Part shown: piece by piece, positions 28,838 through 37,611 of the stretch
Position numbering within the stretch: position 1 is the stretch's first letter
Layout of the letters: each line of letters starts with the position of its first letter
From: Companilactobacillus nodensis DSM 19682 = JCM 14932 = NBRC 107160
GTDB lineage: Bacteria; Bacillota; Bacilli; Lactobacillales; Lactobacillaceae
DNA length: 64,000 nt
Assembly (NCBI RefSeq): GCF_000615905.1
Contig: NZ_BAMN01000010.1
Span: forward strand, 25,766 to 89,765
Direction: 5' to 3'
Notes under the pieces: generated by a model
The model's database searches: none
Seen by the model: the letters and a program-made list of their open reading frames with translations, nothing else
Told to the model about the DNA's origin: nothing
Made by a program: the position numbers and the translations under genes

Positions 28838-30560
28838 TTTTTATCTTTCTGCTATTAAATAGATTCTTGATTGTATTTTTCCCATCAGCATAAACAAAAA
28901 AGAATACTAATGAGTTAATTGCCATTAAAAATACTGAATATACAAAGTTCAAAGCTAGTCCTTCAATCCCAGCTTCAGAATTAGAATTACTTCTGATAAC
29001 AACACCTACCGGTTTAGCAATCGGATTATATAAGAAAACTGATAGATCATAATCACTCAGCTTACTATTGAAGTTAATTGCAAGCATAGCGAGTGCTGTT
29101 GGCAAGATAATTGGCAAGACAATTTTTATATATGAATACAGCGGCTTTGCTCCTAGAATCCTTGCAGCATCCTCAAGCGATTGATCTACCCCAAAATAAG
29201 ACGCTTTTAAAAATCTAAAAGTATTCGGCATCAACACAACTACATATGCAATCAACATAATTACCAGAGAACCAGTAAGAACATTATTAAATACAATCTT
29301 CTGAGGATGTGAATATGTAATGACTAACCCCAAGGCAAACATCAACCCCGGAAATACCCACGGAATATGAATCAGCATCTCTAAGATAGTCGAAAATTTA
29401 TTTTTATTTTTAACAATAAAACGTGCAATTACCATCATTACTAGAACAACAATTATCGATGCAGCAGTGGCATACATGACACTAGTTACGAACGGTCTGT
29501 AAGCAGTATCGCTAGTCAGGATCAATCGATAATTTTCTAAACTAAAACTCTTCAGATTAATGTGTCTCGATGAAATTGTTTTATAGTCTGTAAACGAAAA
29601 TATTAATACAACTAACAATGGAACAGTATTGATAAATGCGAATGCATATGCGATTAAATGTGATAAGAAATTCAGAGGCTTGCTACTAATAGAGACACGC
29701 TTAATAGTTGTTTTAACCTTTGAGATTGAGAGAAAGTTACCTTTTCTCTCATTTCTTTGAATTATATACAACAATACCAATTGCATTAAACCCAAGAATA
29801 GCGATAGAACTGCAGCTAATATTCTTGATGATGGTCGCTGAGTAAAGGTTAGAATCAATGGACTTATTGTTTCAAAATCCCTTCCACCAATCATTAGTGG
29901 TGCTGCCATTGCCATTAATCCTGTTTGAAATAACAGAATCGTACAAGTCAAAAAGATTGGTTTTAAAGTTGGAAAGACAACTTTTAAAAGGATCTTGAAG
30001 TCAGATGAACCTAATCCTCTAGCTGCTTCAATTGTTTGATAATCGATATTCTTAAATGCATTCCTAAAGAAAATAATATAAGTAGATGTACATGCAAATG
30101 ACATTAAGAATAGCACTGCACCAAACCCTCTGAACCAAGCTGGATTCATATGTGGAAACACTGTCAATAAAATAGTTGTAACAAATCCTCTTGATCCATA
30201 TGTAAATAAATATCCATTTGCTAACATAATTCCACCAAATACTAGTGGAATCATATAAGCCACTTTAAGAAAGCCTCTACCTTGAATGTCATAATATTCT
30301 AGGAATAAAACTTCCATAATTCCAATTATTGTTGTAGTAATAGGAAGAGTTATAGCTAGTAGAAAAGAATTTTTAACTCCTTGCATAGCACGCTTGGAAT
30401 TTATTATAGATTTCAACTTTTCAATCGATATCCCATCATTTGAGAAAAACACTGACTTAATTAACTCTAAATTAGGCACAATCACAAAAGAAACCATGAA
30501 CCAGAGAAACACTACCATAAGAATTAAAGTACCAATATTGAGACGTTTTAATCTAATCAT
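28827..30560 (-). CDS. ABC transporter permease, two fused membrane domains (FbpB/ThiP type)
   Basis: 577 residues with about twelve membrane helices and two EAA loops (EAARGLGSSDFKILLKVVFPTL and EDAARILGAKPLYSYIKIVLP, in two halves), so one polypeptide supplies both permease halves as in iron/phosphonate-type importers. ATG 30558-30560 overlaps the ATPase stop. It works with the ATPase (30553-31575) and the lipoprotein (31589-32653). Given the GDPD partner, a glycerophosphodiester or related organic phosphate is the likeliest cargo; iron or 2-aminoethylphosphonate would be family alternatives. Confidence 0.9.
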   Translation of the reverse strand: MIRLKRLNIGTLILMVVFLWFMVSFVIVPNLELIKSVFFSNDGISIEKLKSIINSKRAMQGVKNSFLLAITLPITTTIIGIMEVLFLEYYDIQGRGFLKVAYMIPLVFGGIMLANGYLFTYGSRGFVTTILLTVFPHMNPAWFRGFGAVLFLMSFACTSTYIIFFRNAFKNIDYQTIEAARGLGSSDFKILLKVVFPTLKPIFLTCTILLFQTGLMAMAAPLMIGGRDFETISPLILTFTQRPSSRILAAVLSLFLGLMQLVLLYIIQRNERKGNFLSISKVKTTIKRVSISSKPLNFLSHLIAYAFAFINTVPLLVVLIFSFTDYKTISSRHINLKSFSLENYRLILTSDTAYRPFVTSVMYATAASIIVVLVMMVIARFIVKNKNKFSTILEMLIHIPWVFPGLMFALGLVITYSHPQKIVFNNVLTGSLVIMLIAYVVVLMPNTFRFLKASYFGVDQSLEDAARILGAKPLYSYIKIVLPIILPTALAMLAINFNSKLSDYDLSVFLYNPIAKPVGVVIRSNSNSEAGIEGLALNFVYSVFLMAINSLVFFFVYADGKNTIKNLFNSRKIKNES

Positions 30561-31575
30561 CTGACTTGACCTCATCTGAATAGCTTAAGATATCATCGAA
30601 ATTAATAAATACTGAAACATCATCCCCAACCGCTAAATCATCGGCATTATTTTCACTTTGAAATGATTGAAATTCTACTCCATTAACATCAATCTTGTAG
30701 TATGCATACATGCCATAGAATTCTTTGGAAATGATTTTACCAATGATCAATCCACGTTTTTCTTTAGATAAATATATTTTTTCTGGTCGAATATAAAATT
30801 TGTTCGAGTTATCAAAACGATTAGTATTCAAACCAATTGATCCCATATCTCTGACCGACAAATAATTGGCATCACCAATGAATTTACAAACGAATTCTGT
30901 TTTTGAATGATTATATATTTCATCTGGAGTGCCAATTTGATCAAGCTTGCCTCGATTAAATACCGCAATTCGATCTGATAACATCAAAGCCTCTTCTTGA
31001 TCATGCGTGACATATACCATAGTAATACCGTATTTACGTTGGAAATTACGAATATCCTTGCGCAAAGACTTTCTCAACTTTGCATCCAGATTAGACAATG
31101 GCTCATCCATCACCAAAATCTTAGGTTTCTTTGCTAAAGCACGGGCAATCGCCACACGTTGCTGCTGTCCACCAGACATATTTGAGACATTCTTTGCCAA
31201 CTGCTCATCAGTCAATTCAACCATTTGCGCCAATTCAGCAACTCTTTCTTTAATATAGTCTTTAGACTTTTTTTCAACTTTTAGACCAAAAGCAATATTT
31301 TCAAATGCTGTCATGCTTGGAAATAAAGCATAACTTTGAAAGACCATACCAACTTGTCTTTCATGTACCGATACATCGGTTATATCTTTATTATCAATCG
31401 AAATGACACCACCACTAGTTTTTAAGAAACCAGCTAATGCTCGTAGAGTCGTTGTCTTACCACAACCTGAAGGACCTAATAGAGTAAAGAATTCTCCTTC
31501 TTTAACATCAAAAGTCAAATCAGGTATCGCCACAAAGTTATCATATTTAACTTGAATATTTTTAAACGTAATCAT
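30553..31575 (-). CDS. ABC transporter ATP-binding protein
   Basis: Nucleotide-binding subunit, 340 residues. Walker A GPSGCGKTTTLRAL, Q-loop VFQSYALFP, signature NMSGGQQQRVAIARAL, Walker [16 protein letters not shown]-loop YVTHDQEEA are all intact, and a TOBE-like regulatory domain occupies the last ~100 residues. It belongs to the PotA/FbpC class. Its 3' end overlaps the permease start. Second gene of the operon that begins with the substrate-binding lipoprotein. Confidence 0.95.
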   Translation of the reverse strand: MITFKNIQVKYDNFVAIPDLTFDVKEGEFFTLLGPSGCGKTTTLRALAGFLKTSGGVISIDNKDITDVSVHERQVGMVFQSYALFPSMTAFENIAFGLKVEKKSKDYIKERVAELAQMVELTDEQLAKNVSNMSGGQQQRVAIARALAKKPKILVMDEPLSNLDAKLRKSLRKDIRNFQRKYGITMVYVTHDQEEALMLSDRIAVFNRGKLDQIGTPDEIYNHSKTEFVCKFIGDANYLSVRDMGSIGLNTNRFDNSNKFYIRPEKIYLSKEKRGLIIGKIISKEFYGMYAYYKIDVNGVEFQSFQSENNADDLAVGDDVSVFINFDDILSYSDEVKSDD

Positions 31576-31588
31576 TAAAGTGTTACTC

Positions 31589-32653
31589 CTATTTCAAAAT
31601 ATTCAATTCAATATTTTCGTCCCACTTAGATAAATGATTATTGACGAAGTTGTAATCTATATCTTGTGGAGTTGTTTCTTTCATAATTTCTCTAATACGT
31701 GGATCGATTGATGATTGTGCATCCCTATTAACTGGTGACAGACCAAACTTCTTAGCCCATTTACCTTGGAATTCAGCAGTTCCTAGCCAGTCGACAAATT
31801 TCTTAGTACTTACACTTACATGTTTCTTCTTTAAAATACCAACTTGTTCAACCGTCTGTGGCACTCCGTATGGAGGATTAACTACTCCCAATTTAACGCC
31901 TAACTTATCTTCAATTGCTGGAACATTACTCAAGAAAGTATATGCATAATCTACATCACCATTGGCTAATTCTGATGCTTCCGTTTGTCCTTCAGTTAAA
32001 ACAGTTCCATTCTTAAAGAACTTATCAATATTCTTCCATCCTTCATTTGAAATACCCATCTTACCGCTCTTATCCTTGAAGTTAAGCAGTTGTGAGAATA
32101 CAACGGCATTTGAAGTTGCCCCACCTAAATTAGCCGGTACGAGGTATTTACCCTTCAAATCATTGTTTGTATATAAATCTTTCCACTCTTTAACAGCTTT
32201 GTTTTTCTTGATCTTATCAGAGTTATAAATCATGAATACACGTGCTTCTGACAATGGTGAGAATTTTGCATCCTTATCAACTAATTTCTTATCGACTTTG
32301 TCGATCCATTTAGGTGTATAGGTGGCAAGCATGTCTTTTTTCTTAAGTGTTGAAAACATCATTTGATTCATACCAAAAGTTACATCGGCAACTGGTGCAT
32401 CTTTTTCAGCAATCAAACGATTGAATAGATCATTACCACCTAAATCTACAATTTCTATTTTAAAGCCCTTCTTCTCAGCTTCTTTTTTTAAGAAATCCCC
32501 ACGCCCATTACTAACTGCATTGGAATATACAACTACCTTCTCGTTCTTAGATGCAGATTTACTTGTATTTTGGTTGGATTTGTTTGCCCCACATCCAGCT
32601 AAAATACCTAAAAATAGTGCAGAAACAAAGAATATTTTAAAAATGTTCTTCAT
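31589..32653 (-). CDS. ABC transporter substrate-binding lipoprotein (iron/PotD-type fold)
   Basis: Lipoprotein solute receptor, 354 residues. Signal with lipobox LAGC, Cys at residue 21. The mature part resembles type II periplasmic-binding proteins of the Fbp/PhnS/PotD class (VVYSNAVSNGRGDFLKKEAEKKG, LAGAT-type NLGGATSNAVVF, and KKFVDWLGTAEFQGKWAKKFGLSPVN). ATG 32651-32653 is eight bases after AAGGGAG; the longer frame to 32680 is rejected. First gene of the importer-GDPD operon, divergent from the LacI-SBP hybrid regulator, with a palindromic operator between them. Confidence 0.9.
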   Translation of the reverse strand: MKNIFKIFFVSALFLGILAGCGANKSNQNTSKSASKNEKVVVYSNAVSNGRGDFLKKEAEKKGFKIEIVDLGGNDLFNRLIAEKDAPVADVTFGMNQMMFSTLKKKDMLATYTPKWIDKVDKKLVDKDAKFSPLSEARVFMIYNSDKIKKNKAVKEWKDLYTNNDLKGKYLVPANLGGATSNAVVFSQLLNFKDKSGKMGISNEGWKNIDKFFKNGTVLTEGQTEASELANGDVDYAYTFLSNVPAIEDKLGVKLGVVNPPYGVPQTVEQVGILKKKHVSVSTKKFVDWLGTAEFQGKWAKKFGLSPVNRDAQSSIDPRIREIMKETTPQDIDYNFVNNHLSKWDENIELNILK

Positions 32654-32695
32654 GGTCCGTTCTCCCTTATAATGTTTCAATATTTTTTCATCTTA

Positions 32696-32713
32696 AATTG
32701 AAACGTTTCAATT
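32696..32713. promoter_or_regulatory. Perfect palindromic operator between importer operon and LacI-type regulator
   Basis: AATTGAAACGTTTCAATT is an 18-bp perfect palindrome with a central CG, the pattern of LacI-family sites. It is shorter than a CcpA cre core, so the divergent regulator at 32826 is the best candidate ligand. A half site (AATGTTTCAAT) is found 20 bp away at 32671-32681. Confidence 0.75.
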
Positions 32714-32825
32714 ATTGATGATATAATCATTATATGGAAATTCTCACAGTCTTCAACAACTTTATTGTAAAGATTGTGTAAAGATTGCAACAAATCCTAT
32801 CACACTAACCTTTTGGGAGGTCAAT

Positions 32826-34886
32826 ATGAGTAACGCTACTATCAGTGATATCGCCAAAAAAGCTCAAGTCAGTATTGGAACTGTTTCAAATGTCTTGAAT
32901 AAAAGAGGCAACGTTAGAATTGAAACAATTAGAAAAGTTGAGGAAACCGCTAAACAACTTAACTATGTTCGTAACACCAATGCCCTATCCATTCGCCAAA
33001 AAGATTCAACCATTGTCGCACTAGTTATTCCTCGTTTAAACGAGCAAACTAGTGCGTTATATTCGAATATTTATCATGAATTGATACTTAAAAACTTAAC
33101 TTTGAAATTGTATGAAACTAATTCAAATGCGCAAGAAGAACGTGAATGTTACCGACAGATCAATCAGCAAAACTGCCGTGGAATATTCGTAATCAATCCA
33201 ATTGCTTCTACAAAAGATCTAAAATCCTGGCTTGACGATTCAAGTAATTTGGTAGTCCTGACTCCGAGATCTAAAACACTAAAAATCGATCTCTCACAAA
33301 TAACAAAAAAAATCGACGACAAAAAATCTGTCGTCGTTAGAGATGAAATGTCATTTGGATTTTATAAGTATTTTAAAAATTTAAAAACCATTTCAAATAA
33401 TATGCGTACCATTTATCAAGAACTAGAATCTGGAAATAATGAATTCATTATTGTTTTCAGTGACAAACTAGCTAATCGAATTGAAACAATGCTGGAGACT
33501 TCACACAATAATACAACGAAGATAATTCTATTGACTTCAAAAAACATCGTTTCATTCCAAAGGAATCAAACCAAAACAATTTTCCATTATTCAGCGAATA
33601 AAATTGCTTTAGAGTTCGTTGACTCACTTGAACAAAAAGAATCGAACGCCTTAAATATTTATCAAGTTGATTACACACTCTTTACTACTCCAGAACAAAA
33701 ATCTGAATTGAATTTACTCATGCTTGAAACACCCTTTTCAAAAATACTGGGCGGACTATTGGCGGACTTTACTAACAAATATCAAGTTAAGATTAATCTT
33801 TTCACCGAAAAGTTCGACAAGATTCGCGAAATACTATCAAGTAATAATTTAAAAAAATATGACCTTATTAGATTAGATATAAGTGATTTCAATTGGTATG
33901 GAAAACAAATATTTCAACCATTAGATCAATTCACTGAACTTGATCCAATAATTTCAAAAATGAACAACTGGAACAAATATATTTACATCGACAAAATACC
34001 TTACTCAATCCCGTTGGATCCAAGTGTTCAAATGATGCTGTTTCAAAAAGATATATTTAATAATGCTATCTTACAAAAGCAATTTGCTGAAAAATTTAGT
34101 AAAGAGTTATTGCCACCATCAACATATCAAGAACTCATCGACTTTGCCGAATTCTTGGACGGATTGGATCTTCCTGAAAAAGAGAATTATTATCCCATCT
34201 CCTTGATTGAAAGTACAAGTACCCTAATTGCATCAGAATTCCTGCCATACTATTATTCACTGGGGGGCAAAATAGAATATGATGCTGGAATCTTCAGTTT
34301 CAGTTCCGAAATATTCATTAAAACTTATAATATGTACCAATCACTGAGAACTCGAAGCAAGATTGAATCCAAATCATGGTGGGATTCTGAAACTGACGCC
34401 TTCAACAATAGACAAACAGCGTTAGTAGTTGGATTCACAAATCATCTTAACAACATTGATAAAGAAAATTATGGAATTGCTCCTATTCCTGGTAATACTC
34501 CTGCACTAGGTGGTGGCGTATTTGGTATCAACAAAAGTTCAAGTCATAAATCCACTGCCATCCTATTCCTACAATGGCTATACCAATATCAGATTCAACA
34601 TGAAATAGCCCTCATGGGTGGGGATGTTCCTGCAACTGACTTATTCTTTGAACGCGAAATTTACGAACAATTTCCATTTCTTTCAAGCTCAATCGATCTC
34701 TACAATACTGGAATTAGAAAAACTAAAGTGAGTTCAGATAAACCTATCAATACACTATTATTTGAAAAATTACTTGGCGAACAAATTCATAATGGAATAA
34801 CAAGTAATCTCGATGCGACTAGTGTATTGATCAACATCAATAATAGTTTGATTCAGCATTCTTCCAATTTGATTCGTACAGAATAA
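32826..34886 (+). CDS. Hybrid regulator: LacI-type DNA-binding head joined to a solute-binding-protein-like domain
   Basis: 686 residues. Residues 2-55 are a canonical LacI helix-turn-helix plus hinge (ISDIAKKAQVSIGTVSNVLNKRG). Residues about 60-290 resemble a degenerate LacI/periplasmic-binding core. From about residue 295 the sequence looks like an ABC extracellular solute-binding protein (SBP_bac_1 type): LGGLLADFTNKYQVKINLFTEK, IPYSIPLDPSVQMMLFQKD, and GIAPIPGNTPALGGGVFGINK. There is no signal peptide, so this receptor acts inside the cell. GGGAGG ribosome site. Divergent from the importer-GDPD operon, which it probably controls. The double ligand-binding architecture is unusual. Confidence 0.85.
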   Translation: MSNATISDIAKKAQVSIGTVSNVLNKRGNVRIETIRKVEETAKQLNYVRNTNALSIRQKDSTIVALVIPRLNEQTSALYSNIYHELILKNLTLKLYETNSNAQEERECYRQINQQNCRGIFVINPIASTKDLKSWLDDSSNLVVLTPRSKTLKIDLSQITKKIDDKKSVVVRDEMSFGFYKYFKNLKTISNNMRTIYQELESGNNEFIIVFSDKLANRIETMLETSHNNTTKIILLTSKNIVSFQRNQTKTIFHYSANKIALEFVDSLEQKESNALNIYQVDYTLFTTPEQKSELNLLMLETPFSKILGGLLADFTNKYQVKINLFTEKFDKIREILSSNNLKKYDLIRLDISDFNWYGKQIFQPLDQFTELDPIISKMNNWNKYIYIDKIPYSIPLDPSVQMMLFQKDIFNNAILQKQFAEKFSKELLPPSTYQELIDFAEFLDGLDLPEKENYYPISLIESTSTLIASEFLPYYYSLGGKIEYDAGIFSFSSEIFIKTYNMYQSLRTRSKIESKSWWDSETDAFNNRQTALVVGFTNHLNNIDKENYGIAPIPGNTPALGGGVFGINKSSSHKSTAILFLQWLYQYQIQHEIALMGGDVPATDLFFEREIYEQFPFLSSSIDLYNTGIRKTKVSSDKPINTLLFEKLLGEQIHNGITSNLDATSVLININNSLIQHSSNLIRTE

Positions 34887-34990
34887 AAAAATGCTGTTAA
34901 CGAAATGAACAATTCTGATTCAAGAATGAATCTTGAATTAGAATTTGAAGTTACTGTTGCTGTACCTGTAACGAAAGTACTCACAGTTAT
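34887..34990 (+). pseudogene. Short remnant of an M20 peptidase gene
   Basis: Right after the regulator, translated sequence around 34899-34950 reads NEMNNSDSRMNLELEFEV. It mirrors KGMNDADPRMNLELKVES in the intact M20 gene at 26.7 kb, and the next bases (34951-34985) resemble the coding for IVAGPGNES with the intervening part missing. No start, no continuous frame. Interpreted as the scar of a deleted paralogue; the match is short, so confidence is moderate. Confidence 0.5.
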
Positions 34991-35075
34991 ATACAATGAC
35001 ATTGCAATAACAAATTTGAATTGTAAATGTATACTAGATTATGATTAAGTAGAATATTCATTATTAGGCGGAAAA

Positions 35076-36015
35076 ATGGTTAACAATAAGAAAAAGAAAA
35101 AAGTGAAAAAGCAGAGAACATATAATGTTACCAAATTATGTACCATATGTGGCAAGCCCATGAAAAAGAAAGGACAATTATGTGGCTCTTGCTCGCTTAT
35201 AAGAGGAAAAGCTAGACTGATTATAAAATCTAAATACAATGAATTAACTCAGTATCAATTAGATTACATAACAAAGTACATTGTTCATTCTTACGAACCC
35301 AAAGTTGTTTTAGCATGGATATCACAACATCCTTATGATTTTTGGACTTTCATACCTCAAAAAAGTCACAAAGAACGTATGAATTATCGTAAACAACTAC
35401 GGGAAATATCAAAGGATCGACAGAACGATAACAAACCACTAAATAAAAGTGAACATGACATAGATTCATTCCCATATTTAAAAACCGAATTCAATAAATC
35501 ATATAATCAAAAGTACAAATTAATGGCGGTATATGGTACTTATACTAAACCAAAAGTTTTTATACAATGTTTAAAATGTAAGCAAGATTTTATATGTTTA
35601 TTTGATGAATTCAAAAATGGTAATTTTACACATAATTGTCCTACATCAACGTCTTCCGGAGAAATAATTATTGGTGAATACTTAAAAAACAGAAACATTA
35701 ACTTTATCACACAAATGAAAACACTAAAATGTATTAATACAATTACACATTATCAGTTACCTTACGATTTTGAATTGACAGATTACAAAATAATTATTGA
35801 AGTTCAAGGTGAGCAACATTTCAAATTTATTCCATATTTCCATCAAACTGAAAAAAATTTTAGTTATCAGTTATGGAAAGATAATCTTAAAAAAAATTAT
35901 GCGGAAAAAAAGAAATTATATATTTTTAGCCATATCTTATCCTGAAATTAAAAACCATGTTTATCAAAAAATAATACAGCATGCTATAAATCTTAGAACG
36001 TCGACAAAAAGATGA
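35076..36015 (+). pseudogene. Zinc-ribbon, endonuclease-like protein (Vsr/PD-(D/E)XK type), frameshift near the 3' end
   Basis: Starts MVNNKKKKKVKKQ, with a zinc ribbon at LCTICGKPMKKKGQLCGSC and a second C-x-x-C (IQCLKCKQDF) in mid-protein. The C-terminal domain has SSGEIIIGEYLKNRNINF, LPYDFELTDYKIIIEVQGEQHF and LKKNYAEKK, the order of catalytic-type residues in phage/homing-like Vsr-fold nucleases. The main frame ends at 35945 but the next frame continues with AISYPEIKNHVYQKIIQHAIN to 36015; removing one T from the run at 35923-35927 joins them. It is much more AT-rich and lysine-rich than its neighbours, suggesting horizontal acquisition. No methylase or intron beside it; function unproven. 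Confidence 0.7.
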
Positions 36016-36018
36016 ATC

Positions 36019-36975
36019 TCAATTTATATAATTCTTCTGGTTTTGAACAGCATAATCAGTGACATCAATCCACTCATTTGTAGCAACACGAGCATAGATT
36101 TTGCTGTTATAATTTCTGATTTTGTCTATCTTCCAATTAGTGTTGCTCTTCAATTCACGATTATCTATTTTAGTAAATGATCCGTCATTCTGAAGTTCCA
36201 TAACTGGTACGTAGTCACCTTTACCGTTGAATAAGAAAATTTCATTAACAACTTCAGACTTTGTATCGCCGTCAGAATAATTTCCATAATTTGTGATTTC
36301 TGAAGTATCATTATGTACTAAATCTAATTTTTTAACTTGTGGTGAATTAAAATATAAGTTTTCTCCCACTTGCCAACAATCTTGACCATTAACGTTTACT
36401 TTGTTGGCTTTCCAATATTGTGCAGAAAAGCCCTTAGCAGCATTGACGCTCTTACCTGTATTAACTAACTTACCGTTGACATCTTTGTACAAATCAATTG
36501 TCATATTATCTGACTTTGGGTCTGCCGCAATGAAGACAATATCTTTACCATCATAGTTAGGCAGGTCCGGTGTGTAATTTGCATATTTAATTCCATTTTC
36601 TGATGAGTCAGCTATATTACTCTTATCAAGCTTTTCTGAACCCTTAGTATTAAAATACTCGTTCTCAGAAACTTGCCACCAGTCTTTGCCGTTAACGTTT
36701 ACTGAATTAGCACGCCAAAGTTTAGGTGTACCTTTGGCATCGTAGATATCTGCTTTGTCATTTGTTTTGATAATTTTCCCATTTTCCATTTTATGAACGG
36801 CAACTTCAGGAGAATCACTCTTCATAAATATTGTTTCGGCAGCTTCAAATGTATATGTCTTCTCAGAAGCCTTGGTAATATTAACACTTGTCAAAGTACA
36901 TCCGATTAATGCCATGGTTATTGCTAAGATAGATTTTTTCACGATAGTCCCCCAGTATTTATTTAGTAACTTCAT
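36019..36975 (-). CDS. Secreted repeat protein, possible lipoprotein
   Basis: 318 residues with an N-terminal export signal. The sequence ALIGC at residues 22-26 fits a lipobox, though cleavage after ITKA by ordinary signal peptidase is also possible. The mature part has about three repeats of ~90 residues, two of them ending in W-x-A-N-x-V-N-V-N-G-x-x-x-W-Q-V-x-E-N-x-Y-F-N. This is reminiscent of cell-surface/SLAP-like domains of lactobacilli. It is transcribed alone, convergent with the endonuclease-like gene. Role unknown, probably envelope-associated. Confidence 0.75.
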   Translation of the reverse strand: MKLLNKYWGTIVKKSILAITMALIGCTLTSVNITKASEKTYTFEAAETIFMKSDSPEVAVHKMENGKIIKTNDKADIYDAKGTPKLWRANSVNVNGKDWWQVSENEYFNTKGSEKLDKSNIADSSENGIKYANYTPDLPNYDGKDIVFIAADPKSDNMTIDLYKDVNGKLVNTGKSVNAAKGFSAQYWKANKVNVNGQDCWQVGENLYFNSPQVKKLDLVHNDTSEITNYGNYSDGDTKSEVVNEIFLFNGKGDYVPVMELQNDGSFTKIDNRELKSNTNWKIDKIRNYNSKIYARVATNEWIDVTDYAVQNQKNYIN

Positions 36976-37134
36976 ACAATCAACGATGGTCCACTTTTAT
37001 CGTATCAGAGCTACTGGGGTGTTTACAATGATCATAAATAATTCTAATTATTTTCTATTTTATGTTCAAAAAGCAAAATTATTATTCGTATAAAATAGAA
37101 ACGCGCAGCAAAACGCAACTTCCTCCGTTTAACT

Positions 37135-37178
37135 ACAAAAATTCTCGCATTTACTATGTAAATACGAGAATTTTTTAG
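37135..37178. terminator. Terminator after the VOC gene
   Basis: AAAATTCTCGCATTTAC pairs GTAAATACGAGAATTTT around TAT, with T-rich flanks on both strands. Confidence 0.85.
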
Positions 37179-37217
37179 GTTATACTCAGAAGCTAAACGT
37201 GTTTTGTCACGCTCTTT

Positions 37218-37601
37218 TTATACTGTCAATTCAATCTGATTACCCTCAGGATCACAGACAACACTCTCGTAATATCCGTCACCAGTAGTCCGTGGACCAC
37301 TCAGGTGACGATAACCGTCAGCTTCAATTTTGGCAGTCAATGTATCAACCGCTTCTTCTGAGCCAAGTGAAAATGCTATGTGCATATATCCCAAAGGAAA
37401 ACCATTAATATGATGCGGGTTCAAATCATCCCTGCTACATACTTCCAAACGTGCACCATCAGGAAAATTCAAAAATCGTGACGAAAAGGTCGATACTGGA
37501 TTGTGATATTTCTCTGATGATTTGGCTTCAAAATATGTTTCATAGAATTTAACTACTTTTTCAATATCTCTAACAAATAAACCTACATGCTCAATTTTCA
37601 T
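37218..37601 (-). CDS. VOC-family protein (glyoxalase/bleomycin-resistance fold)
   Basis: 127 residues with the paired beta-alpha-beta-beta-beta modules of the vicinal oxygen chelate family: MKIEHVGLFVRDIEKVVKFYETYF at the start, ARLEVCSRDD, GYMHIAFSLGS, and GDGYYESVVCDPEGNQIEL near the end. Metal-ligand type His and Glu residues are present in the usual places. It starts 10 bp after galM, so it is probably the last gene of the maltose cluster transcript. Enzymatic substrate is not predictable. Confidence 0.88.
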   Translation of the reverse strand: MKIEHVGLFVRDIEKVVKFYETYFEAKSSEKYHNPVSTFSSRFLNFPDGARLEVCSRDDLNPHHINGFPLGYMHIAFSLGSEEAVDTLTAKIEADGYRHLSGPRTTGDGYYESVVCDPEGNQIELTV

Positions 37602-37611
37602 AAAAGTCCCC

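Noticed and set aside
32696..32713. AATTGAAACGTTTCAATT as a CcpA cre site
   Set aside because: The core is two bases shorter than the cre consensus; a LacI-type operator for the adjacent regulator fits better.
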